Translations under genes and position numbers: made by a program
Shown: positions 17,171 through 26,105 of the stretch, piece after piece
Position numbering within the stretch: position 1 is the stretch's first letter
Layout of the letters: every line of letters starts with the position of its first letter
The notes under the pieces: model-generated
What the model was told of the DNA's origin: nothing
What the model saw: the letters and a program-made list of their open reading frames with translations, nothing else
Database searches by the model: none
Assembly (NCBI GenBank): GCA_024102635.1
Contig: JAGFJO010000046.1
Location: 19,631-83,630 of the forward strand
Reading direction: 5' to 3'
Length of the DNA: 64,000 nucleotides
Origin: Deltaproteobacteria bacterium
Lineage (GTDB): Bacteria > Bdellovibrionota_C > UBA2361 > JAGFJO01

Positions 17171-18585
17171 AGCATCATTTTAACGCGCTGCTTCTAGTGC
17201 TCCTCTCCGGGTGTTCGGTAGTAACACCGCAACCGGGCTTTAACGACGTGAAAGGGATAGTTGCCGGCCGAATTGGCGAAGAGGTGGTTTGGAGGGCCGG
17301 CACCGAGGAGAAACCTTCGTCCGAGGAATCGGAGATTGAAGCTTCAATTGACGTAATACTCGCTGATGAACTTACTTTGCCGGAAGCTTTAAAAATCGCT
17401 CTACTTAATAACCGCGGCATGCAGGCGGTCTACCAAGAGCTGGCGATAGCGGAAGCAGATCTTGTGCGCGCAGGTAGAATCAGTAATCCGGTCCTTGACG
17501 GAGAGCTTCGTTTCCCGAGCGGCGGCGGCAGCGCAGTAATAGAGCTAGCTTTAGTGCAAGACTTTCTAGATCTACTCTTCCTTCGGTCGCGTGTGCGGAT
17601 AGCGGAATCTGATTTCGAAGCCGTTAAGCTGCGAGTTGCTCTACAAGTATTAAGACTCGCTGGGGATGTGCGGCGAACATACTACGAACTGCTTGCTGCC
17701 GAGCAGCGTGTCGAGATGCGGCAGCAGGTGCGTACGGCTTCAAAAGGAGCATACGAGCTGGCCCGCAGCCTGCGCGCGGCGGGGAACATTACGGCACTTA
17801 GTCTACTAAATGAAAAGCAGCTTTACGAGCGCTCTAAACTCGATCTCCGAAGAGCGGAGCTTGAGGCCGCGCAGAAGCGGGAAGAGCTTAATCAGCTCCT
17901 TGGGGTGTGGGGAGATCGCACCTTGTGGGCCAGTTCCTCAAGGCTTCCAGATCTGCCCGAGGCGCGAGCTTATGATGAGCAGCTTGAGAGGCTCGCAGTT
18001 GAAAGGAGCCTTGAGCTCGAGGCGCGCCGCCGCGCAATAGAGGGCGCTGCCGCCCGGCTTAAGATCTCTCTACCGGCCGCTCTCTTTTCGGGGAGCGAGC
18101 TCGGAGCGAGCGCAGAGCGCGAGAAAGGTTGGGGAGTGGGACCTTCATTATCGCTCCCAATTCCTATCTTCGATCTTGGCGGCGCTTCCGCCGCGCGGGC
18201 CAAAGCAGCCCTCAGGCGGGAGATCGAGATGTATACTCAGCACGCCGTGTTGCTTCGCTCAAGGGCCAGAGAGCTGCAGTCCGCAGAGCGCGTTTTATGG
18301 GAGCAGGCCGATTACTATAAAAGAGTGATGCTCCCTCTTTCGAGCGAGATAGTTCAGCAGACGCAGCTTCAGTATAATGCGATGCAACTAAGCCCCTTCG
18401 AACTTCTTTCAGCGAAGCAGCGCCAGATCGAAACCGGCGAGAGATATATAGATGCGCTGCGCGACTATTGGCTGGTTCGCTCACAGATCGATCAGCTGGC
18501 CGCCGGAGGAGAGGTGGCGCCTTCTTCTGGGGGATCGCCTGCCGCAGAGGGCAAGTGGGAGACCTTAAGAGAATCGGTTCATTAG
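17167..18585 (+). CDS. TolC/CusC-type outer-membrane channel lipoprotein
   Basis: The 472 residues fit the outer-membrane factor family. There is a lipobox LLSGC at about 13-17 and two OEP repeats. Helical hairpin segments include LTLPEALKIALLNNRGMQAV (about 63-82), ALRREIEMYTQHAVLLRSRA in the second half and LQYNAMQLSPFELLSAKQRQ near the end. It would form a trimeric duct for metal export. No RND pump or membrane fusion protein (CusA/CusB) is next to it, which is unusual. Start TTG 17167 overlaps the preceding stop. Confidence 0.88.
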   Translation: MKHHFNALLLVLLSGCSVVTPQPGFNDVKGIVAGRIGEEVVWRAGTEEKPSSEESEIEASIDVILADELTLPEALKIALLNNRGMQAVYQELAIAEADLVRAGRISNPVLDGELRFPSGGGSAVIELALVQDFLDLLFLRSRVRIAESDFEAVKLRVALQVLRLAGDVRRTYYELLAAEQRVEMRQQVRTASKGAYELARSLRAAGNITALSLLNEKQLYERSKLDLRRAELEAAQKREELNQLLGVWGDRTLWASSSRLPDLPEARAYDEQLERLAVERSLELEARRRAIEGAAARLKISLPAALFSGSELGASAEREKGWGVGPSLSLPIPIFDLGGASAARAKAALRREIEMYTQHAVLLRSRARELQSAERVLWEQADYYKRVMLPLSSEIVQQTQLQYNAMQLSPFELLSAKQRQIETGERYIDALRDYWLVRSQIDQLAAGGEVAPSSGGSPAAEGKWETLRESVH

Positions 18586-18593
18586 GAGTAGCA

Positions 18594-20015
18594 ATGGAAG
18601 ATAAAACCGCCGATAACCAACACTTCAGATTAGCCGAGCGGCGGCTAAGCCGCCGCAAAGTTCTTTTGAGCGGAGCCTATCTTGCCGGGGGCGCGGTGCT
18701 ATTAGGGAGTAGCCGTTTGGCTGCGCAGCAGGGTGCGGAAGCTCCCATGCAGGCGAACGGGGGAGACACTCCAACCGCAGGCGCACCGGGTTTGCCGGGA
18801 AAAGACTATACCCCTGTGGTAGTACCAAACGGCTGGACTCTTCCCTTTAAGGTGATAGGTGACACAAAGGTTTTTCATCTTGTGGCTGAGGAGGTGTATC
18901 ACGAGTTCGCCCCGAACTTGAAAGCCCATTGCTGGGGATATAACGGCTCGGTTCATGGTCCGGTTATTGAGGCCGTTGAAGGCGATCGGGTGCGGATATT
19001 CGTTACAAACAAGCTCGCCGCTCCCACGACCGTGCATTGGCACGGGGTAATACTGCCCAGCGGAATGGACGGCGTGGGCGGACTCACCCAGCGCGCCATC
19101 CGCCCCGGTGAGACCTTTGTTTACGAGTTCACTCTTAAGCAGCACGGAACCTTCATGTATCACTCCCACCACGATGAGATGACTCAGATGGGGATGGGAA
19201 TGGTGGGCCTATTTATTGTGCATCCCCGGGTGCGCAAAGGTGCCGTTCCGGATAGGGACTTTGCCCTCATGTTGCATGAGTGGGCGATTGAACCGGGTAC
19301 AGAGCGGCCAAATCCCAATGAGATGACGGATTTTAACGTTCTTACTATCAATGCCAAAGCATTTCCCGGCACCGCGCCGCTGGTGGTAAAACAGGGTGAA
19401 AGAGTAAGAATCCGTTTCGGCAACCTCTCGGCGATGGATCACCATCCCATTCATCTTCACGGTTACTACTTCAAACTTACCGAAACAGATGGAGGTTCCA
19501 TTCCGGAGTCGGCGCAGTGGCCGGAGACTACGGTTTTAGTGCCTGTGGGTTCAACGCGCACCATTGAGTTTGTGGCCGATAATCCGGGGGACTGGGCTAT
19601 GCACTGCCACATGACGCACCATATAATGAATCAGATGGGGCATGACTTTCCTAATTTGATAGGGGTAGATGCGAAGTCGCCTGACAAGACCATTAGCAGC
19701 CTTCTTCCTGATTATATGACTATGGGCGCTGAAGGGATGGGTGAGATGGCGGAGCATATGGAGAGTGGACATATGGCGGTTCCGCCCAACAGTATTCCGA
19801 TGGTAGGGGCGGTGGGGCCGCACGATATCATTACGATGGGAGGCATGTTTACGATTCTTAAAGTTCGAGAGAACCTGAACGGATACTCCGACCCGGGATG
19901 GTACAAAAATCCGCCGGGCACAGAGTCGCTGCCGGCGTCTGAGTCTTCTCTTCGCGAGAACGGAATAGCACAGGACGGGTCAAGTGCGCATAGATTGAAA
20001 AAAATTGATGGTTAA
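18594..20015 (+). CDS. Tat-exported multicopper oxidase
   Basis: This is a periplasmic laccase-like enzyme that probably oxidises Cu(I) to less toxic Cu(II). The 473 residues start with a twin-arginine signal (SRRKVLLSGAYLAGG, about 20-34). Cupredoxin domains carry all four copper motifs: TTVHWHG (about 145-151), MYHSHHD (about 187-193), HHPIHLHGYYF (about 281-291) and HCHMTHH (about 335-341). Met- and His-rich segments (MTMGAEGMGEMAEHMESGHM) near the C-terminus are typical of copper-resistance oxidases. TAGGAGTAG precedes the ATG at 18594; an upstream in-frame extension inside the channel gene is not real. Confidence 0.93.
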   Translation: MEDKTADNQHFRLAERRLSRRKVLLSGAYLAGGAVLLGSSRLAAQQGAEAPMQANGGDTPTAGAPGLPGKDYTPVVVPNGWTLPFKVIGDTKVFHLVAEEVYHEFAPNLKAHCWGYNGSVHGPVIEAVEGDRVRIFVTNKLAAPTTVHWHGVILPSGMDGVGGLTQRAIRPGETFVYEFTLKQHGTFMYHSHHDEMTQMGMGMVGLFIVHPRVRKGAVPDRDFALMLHEWAIEPGTERPNPNEMTDFNVLTINAKAFPGTAPLVVKQGERVRIRFGNLSAMDHHPIHLHGYYFKLTETDGGSIPESAQWPETTVLVPVGSTRTIEFVADNPGDWAMHCHMTHHIMNQMGHDFPNLIGVDAKSPDKTISSLLPDYMTMGAEGMGEMAEHMESGHMAVPPNSIPMVGAVGPHDIITMGGMFTILKVRENLNGYSDPGWYKNPPGTESLPASESSLRENGIAQDGSSAHRLKKIDG

Positions 20016-21246
20016 GTCGCGCCGAGGCCGCAAACTCCTGTTCTTTCTTCTATATTTGTGTGAAGGCGCTCCTATCGGATATATATGGTGGGCGCTTCCC
20101 TCCAAATTAAAACTTGAATCCGTATCTATTGAGAACATTTCAAGCCTTCTGGCATTAGTTGCCATTCCGTGGGCCTTCAAATTCTTGTGGGCGCCGATGA
20201 TTGATTCCTTACGCACCACCAAGTTCGGCTTCAAGGCGTGGATACTTGTGTCTCAGATTCTAATGGCGGCATCTATTATGCCGCTCCTTTGGCTTAGTCC
20301 AGTCGATGATTTTGATATATATCTCCTTCTTCTTACGCTGCATGCCTTTTTCGCGGCCACCCAGGACGTGGCGATTGACGGATTTGCGATCTCTGTTACC
20401 CCCACACATGAGAGGGGCGCGGTCAACGCCTGGATGCAGGCCGGCATGTTGACAGGACGCTCGATTTTTGGAGCACTGGCCTTAAGGTTTGATTACCTTG
20501 TGGGAGGGAATGCAATTGCCGCGCTATTAGCACTAATAGTGGCCGTAGGTTTGGTGCTAATCGTATCGGTAAATGAAAGCACGCAGGAGGCTGAAGGATG
20601 CCTCACACGCCGCAGGCCAATGTTTATGGATTTGAGACAGGTTCTCGCGATGCGCGCCACCTGGCTCGGAGCCGCTTTCGCGCTGGTTTCGGGAGCCGGG
20701 TTTGAAGCAGTTGGAGGCGCAGCGGGTCCGTTCCTAATCTCCAAACTTCCGCATGGAACGCCCGATTCCATCGCATCAGTTTACGTCGGAGATTTCTATC
20801 TTATTGCTGTAGCCCTGATGTTAAGCGGTGGGTTTGTAGGAGGGAGCATCTGTGACCGATTTGGAAGATTGGAGGCGCTCGCAGGCACAGTAGTTGCCCT
20901 GGCCTGGACCATAATCTTAACCGCCGGGATCGATACTTTTGCAGACATAGAAGCTGGTGTGTTTTTTGCGCTGCTGCTTGCTCTCTTCTTTCTTATCGGG
21001 GTGTTTGTCGCAGCCAGCTACGCGCTCTTTATGGACCTTGCCGGCCCGGTACTCGCCGCCACGCAATTTAGCGCTTTTATGGGCGCCACAAACCTTTGTG
21101 AGTCGTGGTCCATTGCTCTATTTGGTGCGCTTTTTTCACACCTTGGTTACGCCGCATCTTTCTCTATAATGGCAGGAATATCACTCTCTTCGCTCCCGAT
21201 TTTGAAAGCCATCAAGCAGGGGCGGTATACCGCAAGAGTTGATTAA
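20008..21246 (+). CDS. MFS transporter, AmpG/PAT-like
   Basis: The 412 residues form about 12 membrane helices. The PAT/AmpG-type signature is present: ALPSKLKLE near the first helix pair, AIPWAFKFLWAPMIDSLR (about 48-65), and ATQDVAIDGFAISVT (about 116-130). These resemble AmpG (muropeptide import) and acetyl-CoA transporter relatives. The gene overlaps the multicopper oxidase by 8 bases, so it belongs to the copper operon. A role in copper or copper-complex transport, analogous to the MFS copper importer CcoA, is an inference. TTG 20005 is an alternative start. Confidence 0.8.
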   Translation: MVKSRRGRKLLFFLLYLCEGAPIGYIWWALPSKLKLESVSIENISSLLALVAIPWAFKFLWAPMIDSLRTTKFGFKAWILVSQILMAASIMPLLWLSPVDDFDIYLLLLTLHAFFAATQDVAIDGFAISVTPTHERGAVNAWMQAGMLTGRSIFGALALRFDYLVGGNAIAALLALIVAVGLVLIVSVNESTQEAEGCLTRRRPMFMDLRQVLAMRATWLGAAFALVSGAGFEAVGGAAGPFLISKLPHGTPDSIASVYVGDFYLIAVALMLSGGFVGGSICDRFGRLEALAGTVVALAWTIILTAGIDTFADIEAGVFFALLLALFFLIGVFVAASYALFMDLAGPVLAATQFSAFMGATNLCESWSIALFGALFSHLGYAASFSIMAGISLSSLPILKAIKQGRYTARVD

Positions 21247-21299
21247 AGGGCAGCCAAGAGCGAGAATACCTACTATAGCAATCGGCCGGCTCATAGATT

Positions 21300-22409
21300 G
21301 TGACTACTATGTTTAGATCGATCTCCAAGTTTTTTAGCGGAAACTCACAAGCCCCTTCCGACCGCTGCGCCGCGCCGGAAATGGGAGATCTGGCCGCTTC
21401 AACACTTACTCAGATTCTCACTGAATCTTTGCCGACTACGATCGGACCTGGCTCCACTTTTGAACTCCCTCGGCTGGTGGAGCTGGGGATCAACTACGGC
21501 GGACCGGTGCAGTTCACTTTTCTCAAAGATGGGGAGAGATCGGCTACGGTATACGAACTCCGTTCAGAGGCCGATCTTCGTTCCATGCATGAAGCAGTGA
21601 CTGCTGAAACAAGGGGAGGGTCGGTCCGGCGGCTTCCTGATTTTGCCCGCGGCTCGCGGTACTTTCTGCTAAATCGTGATTCATTTTTGGCTTATTATGG
21701 TGAATTGAATTCAGAAGCTATGCCTCCGGGTATAATTGCGCTCAGTGATAGCAGTAACCGCGCAATTCTAGGTGATGTCTCCCGTCATGCTGTTCGGGCG
21801 GGATTAAATTCTCCTCCGGGAATGGCGCTGCAGATCACTATGAAGGCCGGGGAGGACCGCTTCACGGTGATCCGTGATGCAGGCGACTACTGGTGCAATG
21901 TGGAGTGCCTGCGCTCAGCAGATCGTGCGGATTACAGCTGGCAGGAGCAAAAGACTGAATCGCTCGAGCTAGGTCAGCGCCACCAAAACGGTAGGTATAA
22001 TACAGTTGATCTTGAGATTCTGCCTCTTCTGCCGCACACGTACTCATTGCCTGAGTTCGGGCATTTTACATTAGTCTCGCCTCATCTGGATGAATCAGTC
22101 ACCTTCCACATCTGTTCTCGCAGCAAGCTGATGTCGATTGGGTTTGCTGGAGACATCGGGAACGAAGGAGAGCACCTGCTTTGCCTGCTGCTGGCCGCGC
22201 CGTCGAAGGGAATATCCGAGCCGATAGTATTTGGCGCCTTAAGACCGGAGCGCCCTATAATGATAGGACGAGACTCTTCGTTCCTCGGCGAGGCGGCAGC
22301 GCATCTGCCTAGCTTCGTGTCGCGTGCGCACGTTCTGCTAAATCCCCATCCCGGCACGCTCGAGATAATAAGGCTTCCCAACACTTCGCCCGTTCAGGTC
22401 TGTTTTTAG
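21300..22409 (+). CDS. FHA-like protein, unknown function
   Basis: I do not recognise the first 300 residues of this 369-residue protein. The C-terminal stretch (about 318-369) reads like the core of an FHA domain: RPIMIGRDSSFLG, then FVSRAHVLLNPHPGTLEIIR (about 338-357), matching the GRd and vSr-H motifs that bind phosphothreonine. The domain seems to stop soon after these strands, so it may be incomplete. No signal peptide or membrane segment is seen. The start is GTG 21300 or ATG 21309. It stands alone after the copper operon and is the first of two FHA-bearing proteins in the window. Confidence 0.5.
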   Translation: MTTMFRSISKFFSGNSQAPSDRCAAPEMGDLAASTLTQILTESLPTTIGPGSTFELPRLVELGINYGGPVQFTFLKDGERSATVYELRSEADLRSMHEAVTAETRGGSVRRLPDFARGSRYFLLNRDSFLAYYGELNSEAMPPGIIALSDSSNRAILGDVSRHAVRAGLNSPPGMALQITMKAGEDRFTVIRDAGDYWCNVECLRSADRADYSWQEQKTESLELGQRHQNGRYNTVDLEILPLLPHTYSLPEFGHFTLVSPHLDESVTFHICSRSKLMSIGFAGDIGNEGEHLLCLLLAAPSKGISEPIVFGALRPERPIMIGRDSSFLGEAAAHLPSFVSRAHVLLNPHPGTLEIIRLPNTSPVQVCF

Positions 22410-22523
22410 ATCCGTGGAAGTCTATATAGCCGATTTCAGTTCCAGATTAAGAAAATTCGCTTCGAACTCTTATGTTCTACCCTGAGCCGGTCGTTAAACC
22501 TGCAGGAAGCTCAAGGAGTCACT

Positions 22524-22991
22524 ATGAAAATTTGCTATCTAATAACGGCTACTGTTCTGTTTAACGCGGTGTTTATAAACGGAGTGTATGCTCAGGATCC
22601 GGCCCTGGTTTTGGATCCGGTTACATTTAACGATAATAGCTTGGTAGTTTCGTATACAACCGAGCCTCAAGTGGAATTCTCAGGATGCAATCTTAAGCTT
22701 CGTGCCGCCAATAACAAGAAGCATCTGCAGAGCTCAGGGTTAGGGAAACTCGTTTATCAGGCCACGAAAGTGAATTCTGATCAGTTTTATGCGGGCCTTG
22801 GGGCGATCATGACCGATCCTTTAACCCAGCGACCTAAAGGAAAGGCAACCTATTTTAGGGTGTATCTAAGTTGTGATGGCTTCGTCATCAAATCTAATAT
22901 AGAGAGCTTCAATTTCAGCTCCTCTAATCTTAAGAAAGTAGGGATCGGTAAATGGGTGAAGCATGTTAAGAAGAATATAGACTTCTTTTAA
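22524..22991 (+). CDS. Secreted protein, unknown function
   Basis: This 155-residue protein has a clear signal peptide (about 1-23, ending VYAQ) and a mature part with alternating hydrophobic strands and two Cys residues. The C-terminus is basic. I recognise no family. CAAGGAG precedes the ATG at a good distance. It converges with the LysM lipoprotein gene, with 7 bases between the stops. Confidence 0.7.
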   Translation: MKICYLITATVLFNAVFINGVYAQDPALVLDPVTFNDNSLVVSYTTEPQVEFSGCNLKLRAANNKKHLQSSGLGKLVYQATKVNSDQFYAGLGAIMTDPLTQRPKGKATYFRVYLSCDGFVIKSNIESFNFSSSNLKKVGIGKWVKHVKKNIDFF

Positions 22992-22998
22992 CGCTCGG

Positions 22999-23847
22999 TT
23001 ACGGCATCACTTTAAAATTCTTAAGAAGTTTTAGCGGAATCCGCACCCGCGTACCTTGTGGCAACGGCCCCTCGCCGCTGAGTGAATTCAAAGCTTCAAT
23101 CTCCTTTTTTGCCGAAGTCGCGCCGGTGTACCACTTTGTTATTGATTCAACGGTCTCGGAACTTCCCTTGACGGTATGAATAGCATCGCCGTTATCGGCG
23201 CGCTCAACGAAGCCTTTGGAGATTAAAATAGCCTGCTGGTCGCTATTTAATTTTGAAAAGTCAGCCGGATTTGGAATTCCCGGCAGTGTCTCGGCAGGCA
23301 CCGTTTTCTTCACTGCTTTTTTCCGTACTGGTGTAGGGGTGGGAAGCGGAAGGGGAATGCTCGGTGCAAGCACCGTGTGTTGATGCTGCATTACCTGAGG
23401 TTGTCTGAACCTTTTCTCACTTCCGAAAATGACAAAAAGCGGCTCGCCGACGATGGCTTGCTCCATGCGCTGCAAAGTCATGAAATCTTGCCGCTGAATA
23501 CCGAAGGGGCCTCTTACTATCCATTCATAGACTCGATCGCGCTTCTCCAGGTCGGCGGCATACACCTCTTTATCTTTCGGATAGTAAAGAAGCATGCGCG
23601 GCTTGCTAAGCGGTTCCTCGATTAGTTCGAGCGCTGTAGGGCCGCCGCGTTTCTGGAAGAATTTATAAAGAATGGTGCTCTTTTCAGCCTGACCAGCAAG
23701 AAACAGGTTGGTGCCGAGATACGGGTTACTGGTGCTGAGCGCTAGTATTCCCTGATTTGCAAGCGTAGTGGACGAGTGCTGGGACGGAGCGCATCCATAA
23801 AGCAGTGTAAACAAAAGCAAGACTGTTAAGCCAATTTTCCTCATCAT
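22999..23847 (-). CDS. Lipoprotein with a C-terminal LysM-like domain
   Basis: The 282 residues start with a lipoprotein signal (lipobox LLYGC near residue 19). A middle part of unknown fold (FFQKRGGPTALELIEE onward) is followed by a Pro-rich, Lys-rich hinge (PLPLPTPTPVRKK). The C-terminal segment (about 225-275) resembles LysM: IHTVKGSSETVESITKWY, then ALNSLSGEGPLPQGTRVRIP. It would anchor to a membrane and contact peptidoglycan. GTG 23859 is an in-frame alternative start. Confidence 0.65.
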   Translation of the reverse strand: MMRKIGLTVLLLFTLLYGCAPSQHSSTTLANQGILALSTSNPYLGTNLFLAGQAEKSTILYKFFQKRGGPTALELIEEPLSKPRMLLYYPKDKEVYAADLEKRDRVYEWIVRGPFGIQRQDFMTLQRMEQAIVGEPLFVIFGSEKRFRQPQVMQHQHTVLAPSIPLPLPTPTPVRKKAVKKTVPAETLPGIPNPADFSKLNSDQQAILISKGFVERADNGDAIHTVKGSSETVESITKWYTGATSAKKEIEALNSLSGEGPLPQGTRVRIPLKLLKNFKVMP

Positions 23848-23952
23848 AACTGGTGCCACGGTAGTTAGGATGATGGCAAAAGAACGAGGGTAGCAACAGA
23901 GTATATTGCGCGCCTATAATCGGCTATAAAGCCCCGCAAAAGGAGAGGCTGA

Positions 23953-24888
23953 ATGCGTCTTGTATCGCTGGAACCTTATATAACCGAGTTATTGCTCTTT
24001 TTCGGCGAGCGCAAAAACATTGTTGGAATATCGTCCCGCTGCCGTTTGGCCCCTGAAGAGGGACAGCAGTTGGCAGTCGTAACAGTGCCAAAAGGGGGAA
24101 GCAGCGGTCCGTCCGTGTATCACAACGTCATGCTTAGCCGTGAGAGCCTCGATCTTGCAGCCCTCAAAGCCGCAAAGCCGGAGGTAGTTATAGCCAGTCT
24201 TGTTTCCTCTGTGCCGGGGGAGGAGCCATTGCAAGGAGAGCTTCTTGGCCTGCAGGAAGAACTTTCGGGCAAGATCGGAAACCCGATTAAACTTTATACC
24301 TATAATCCTACCCGGCTCGAAGAGATATTCGAGGATAGCGATAGGCTAGCGCGGCAGATCAAGGTGACAGATAGAGGCAGCAGTATTGGCAAGCGAGCAA
24401 AAGCGCAGCTGATGGATTGGGGCGCAAACTTCTATGACCGGATGAAAAATAAAAAGGTCACGGTGATCGCCAGCGTCGAGCCGCTTCATCTTGGCGGGCT
24501 CTGGATCCCAGATATGGTGCATGCACTTTCGGCGGTAAGCCAATCAAAGCAGGGAAGCGTTATACATCCCGCCGTGAGTTGGAGAGAGATCGTCGAGTTT
24601 CGGCCCGATGTCATAGTCGTTGCTCCGATAGGGGCAGCTCTTAAGGAGGCGATGGCTCAATTCAAGATAATGGAGAAGTGGGAGGGATGGGAGACCATTC
24701 CCGCGGTAAAAAGAGGGGAGGTCGTTTTTTGCGACGGCATAGATCATTTTTACAACCCGGGGCCGAAGATTATCGATTCATTTGGAGTAATGGTGTCTGC
24801 TATAGCCGGATTTGAGAGCGGGTACATCACCAAGCGTGACATTTTTCACCGGCTGCGTTGGCTCGAGCTGCAGCGGCATAAGTTGTAG
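23953..24888 (+). CDS. BtuF-like ABC substrate-binding-fold protein, no signal peptide
   Basis: This 311-residue protein has the class III periplasmic-binding-protein outline. It begins RLVSLEPYITELLLFFG, equivalent to the opening of BtuF, has NIVGISSRCR next, then AALKAAKPEVVIAS (about 77-90), and in the second lobe WREIVEFRPDVIVVAP (about 216-231). The family binds cobalamin or ferric siderophores. No signal peptide precedes the fold and no permease or ATPase gene is near. AAAAGGAGAGG precedes the ATG. It may act in the cytoplasm, or the true partner genes may lie elsewhere. Confidence 0.7.
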   Translation: MRLVSLEPYITELLLFFGERKNIVGISSRCRLAPEEGQQLAVVTVPKGGSSGPSVYHNVMLSRESLDLAALKAAKPEVVIASLVSSVPGEEPLQGELLGLQEELSGKIGNPIKLYTYNPTRLEEIFEDSDRLARQIKVTDRGSSIGKRAKAQLMDWGANFYDRMKNKKVTVIASVEPLHLGGLWIPDMVHALSAVSQSKQGSVIHPAVSWREIVEFRPDVIVVAPIGAALKEAMAQFKIMEKWEGWETIPAVKRGEVVFCDGIDHFYNPGPKIIDSFGVMVSAIAGFESGYITKRDIFHRLRWLELQRHKL

Positions 24889-25043
24889 CTGGGCAGCCCC
24901 GTCTCCAGACTGACTCATAGGTTGCTTCATGAAGAGGGGCAGGCCAACCGGAGTGCCGGCGTTCTGCGGCCCCAAAAACAAGTTACTCCATATACTTGGA
25001 AAGCCTTAATCCTACGGGATTTAAATCATCAGGCAATCTCTTC

Positions 25044-25069
25044 TTGTTATGTCCCAATAACGCTATAAT
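25044..25069 (+). promoter_or_regulatory. Candidate promoter with TATAAT nine bases before a start codon
   Basis: TATAAT at 25064-25069 lies nine bases before ATG 25079. A weak -35 (TCTTGT at 25042 or TTGTTA at 25044) is 14 to 16 bases upstream. There is no Shine-Dalgarno before the ATG, which suggests a leaderless message. Confidence 0.45.
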
Positions 25070-25078
25070 TGACTAATT

Positions 25079-25522
25079 ATGGAAACGGTTTTGAATAGCT
25101 GGATTACGGCATGCGGCTCATCCGACGAAGAGCTTTCTAGGCGCTGTCAAGAAGGCATGCACCTTCGCTTTGCTGAGAACGAGTACACTGCGAAAGATGT
25201 GGAGTATATCCAGAATCTTCAGCTTAGAGTTTCAAGGGCCTCTTCCAATTTGAGTAATAAAGAGGTGGAGCATTTAAGACGGCTATGCCAGCTTTGGGAT
25301 GTAAATCTCAAATGCCCGCCGCTTACTTCACATAGGCCAATTGTCGGCCCTATCATTGTGACAGTGAAAAGGCTTTTCTTTCCCGTAGTGCGTCTGTTTA
25401 TGCGCGAGTCTTTTAAGCAGCAGCGTGAGTTTAACGCAAATGTAATTACTGTCCTTACAGAGATACTCAATAGCGCCAGTTGTGAGCGCCAAGTAAACGT
25501 GCCGGAGAGGACGGCAGAATAG
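25079..25522 (+). CDS. Hypothetical protein with a motif seen beside sugar-related methyltransferases
   Basis: This 147-residue protein contains a central segment beginning SHRPIVGPIIVTVKRLFFP and ending ESFKQQREFNAN. A similar S-H-R-x-x-G-P...R-Q-x-x-F-N segment is familiar to me from the N-terminal part of some methyltransferase and glycan-associated proteins, but no catalytic domain follows here. The central part could be an amphipathic membrane-associated helix. The start is ATG 25079, directly after a -10 box. The function is unknown. Confidence 0.55.
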   Translation: METVLNSWITACGSSDEELSRRCQEGMHLRFAENEYTAKDVEYIQNLQLRVSRASSNLSNKEVEHLRRLCQLWDVNLKCPPLTSHRPIVGPIIVTVKRLFFPVVRLFMRESFKQQREFNANVITVLTEILNSASCERQVNVPERTAE

Positions 25523-25534
25523 CGGAGTAGTAAA

Positions 25535-25939
25535 ATGAGATTAGCTTTGGCTTGTACAATCGCTTCAGTTTTTGCAGCTGCATTTTTATCAGCGGCGCAA
25601 CCTGTAGCCGCAGAATTCGCCGCGGGTTATGGCAAAAATGACAACCGCTATGGCCGCTGCGATAATCGGCGCGATTCATACAAAGACCATTCCGTTAGCC
25701 GCTACCACCGAGACCGTTACGGCAGATACACTTATAGGCCTCCCCAGCCATACTACTATGACAAATATTACCGAGGGCAGTATGGCGGCCGCCATTACAG
25801 TGAACTTACTGATCGTATGTATGCGCCCGGGTGGGGGAGTTCCACGCAGCACAACCGGCCAGGCTATACGGGGCCTTACAATCTTCCACGTGACTATGGC
25901 CGTAGCCAGTTTTATGAAGGGAGACGTTACGGCCGGTAA
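25535..25939 (+). CDS. Secreted Tyr/Arg-rich small protein
   Basis: This 134-residue protein has a signal peptide (about 1-26, ending VAAE). The mature part is strongly biased to Tyr, Arg, Gly and Asp: it has repeated RYG/YRDRYG-type units (for example RDRYGRYTYRPPQPYYYDKY). No folded domain is obvious. Such basic, aromatic exported proteins may associate with the envelope or a surface polymer, but no function is known. It starts 12 bases after the previous stop. Confidence 0.6.
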   Translation: MRLALACTIASVFAAAFLSAAQPVAAEFAAGYGKNDNRYGRCDNRRDSYKDHSVSRYHRDRYGRYTYRPPQPYYYDKYYRGQYGGRHYSELTDRMYAPGWGSSTQHNRPGYTGPYNLPRDYGRSQFYEGRRYGR

Positions 25940-26105
25940 GCAAGACCTACCGACGATTCTGTCCTAATAATTGCAGCAAAAGTGACAATATTCGCTGCTT
26001 ATTCACAGATCATGCAAATTTTTGCCTATCTGCCGGCCTAACACCGCTATATCATGCCGCCATAAGAGGCATGGTTGTTGCATAGTTATTTGTCGAGGTT
26101 GTCCG

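Noticed and set aside
18468..18593. N-terminal extension of the multicopper oxidase
   Set aside because: It overlaps the end of the channel gene and would bury the twin-arginine signal; a good Shine-Dalgarno marks ATG 18594.
24889..25043. tRNA or riboswitch in the gap after the BtuF-like gene
   Set aside because: No cloverleaf with a TTCRA arm and no cobalamin-box pattern could be found.
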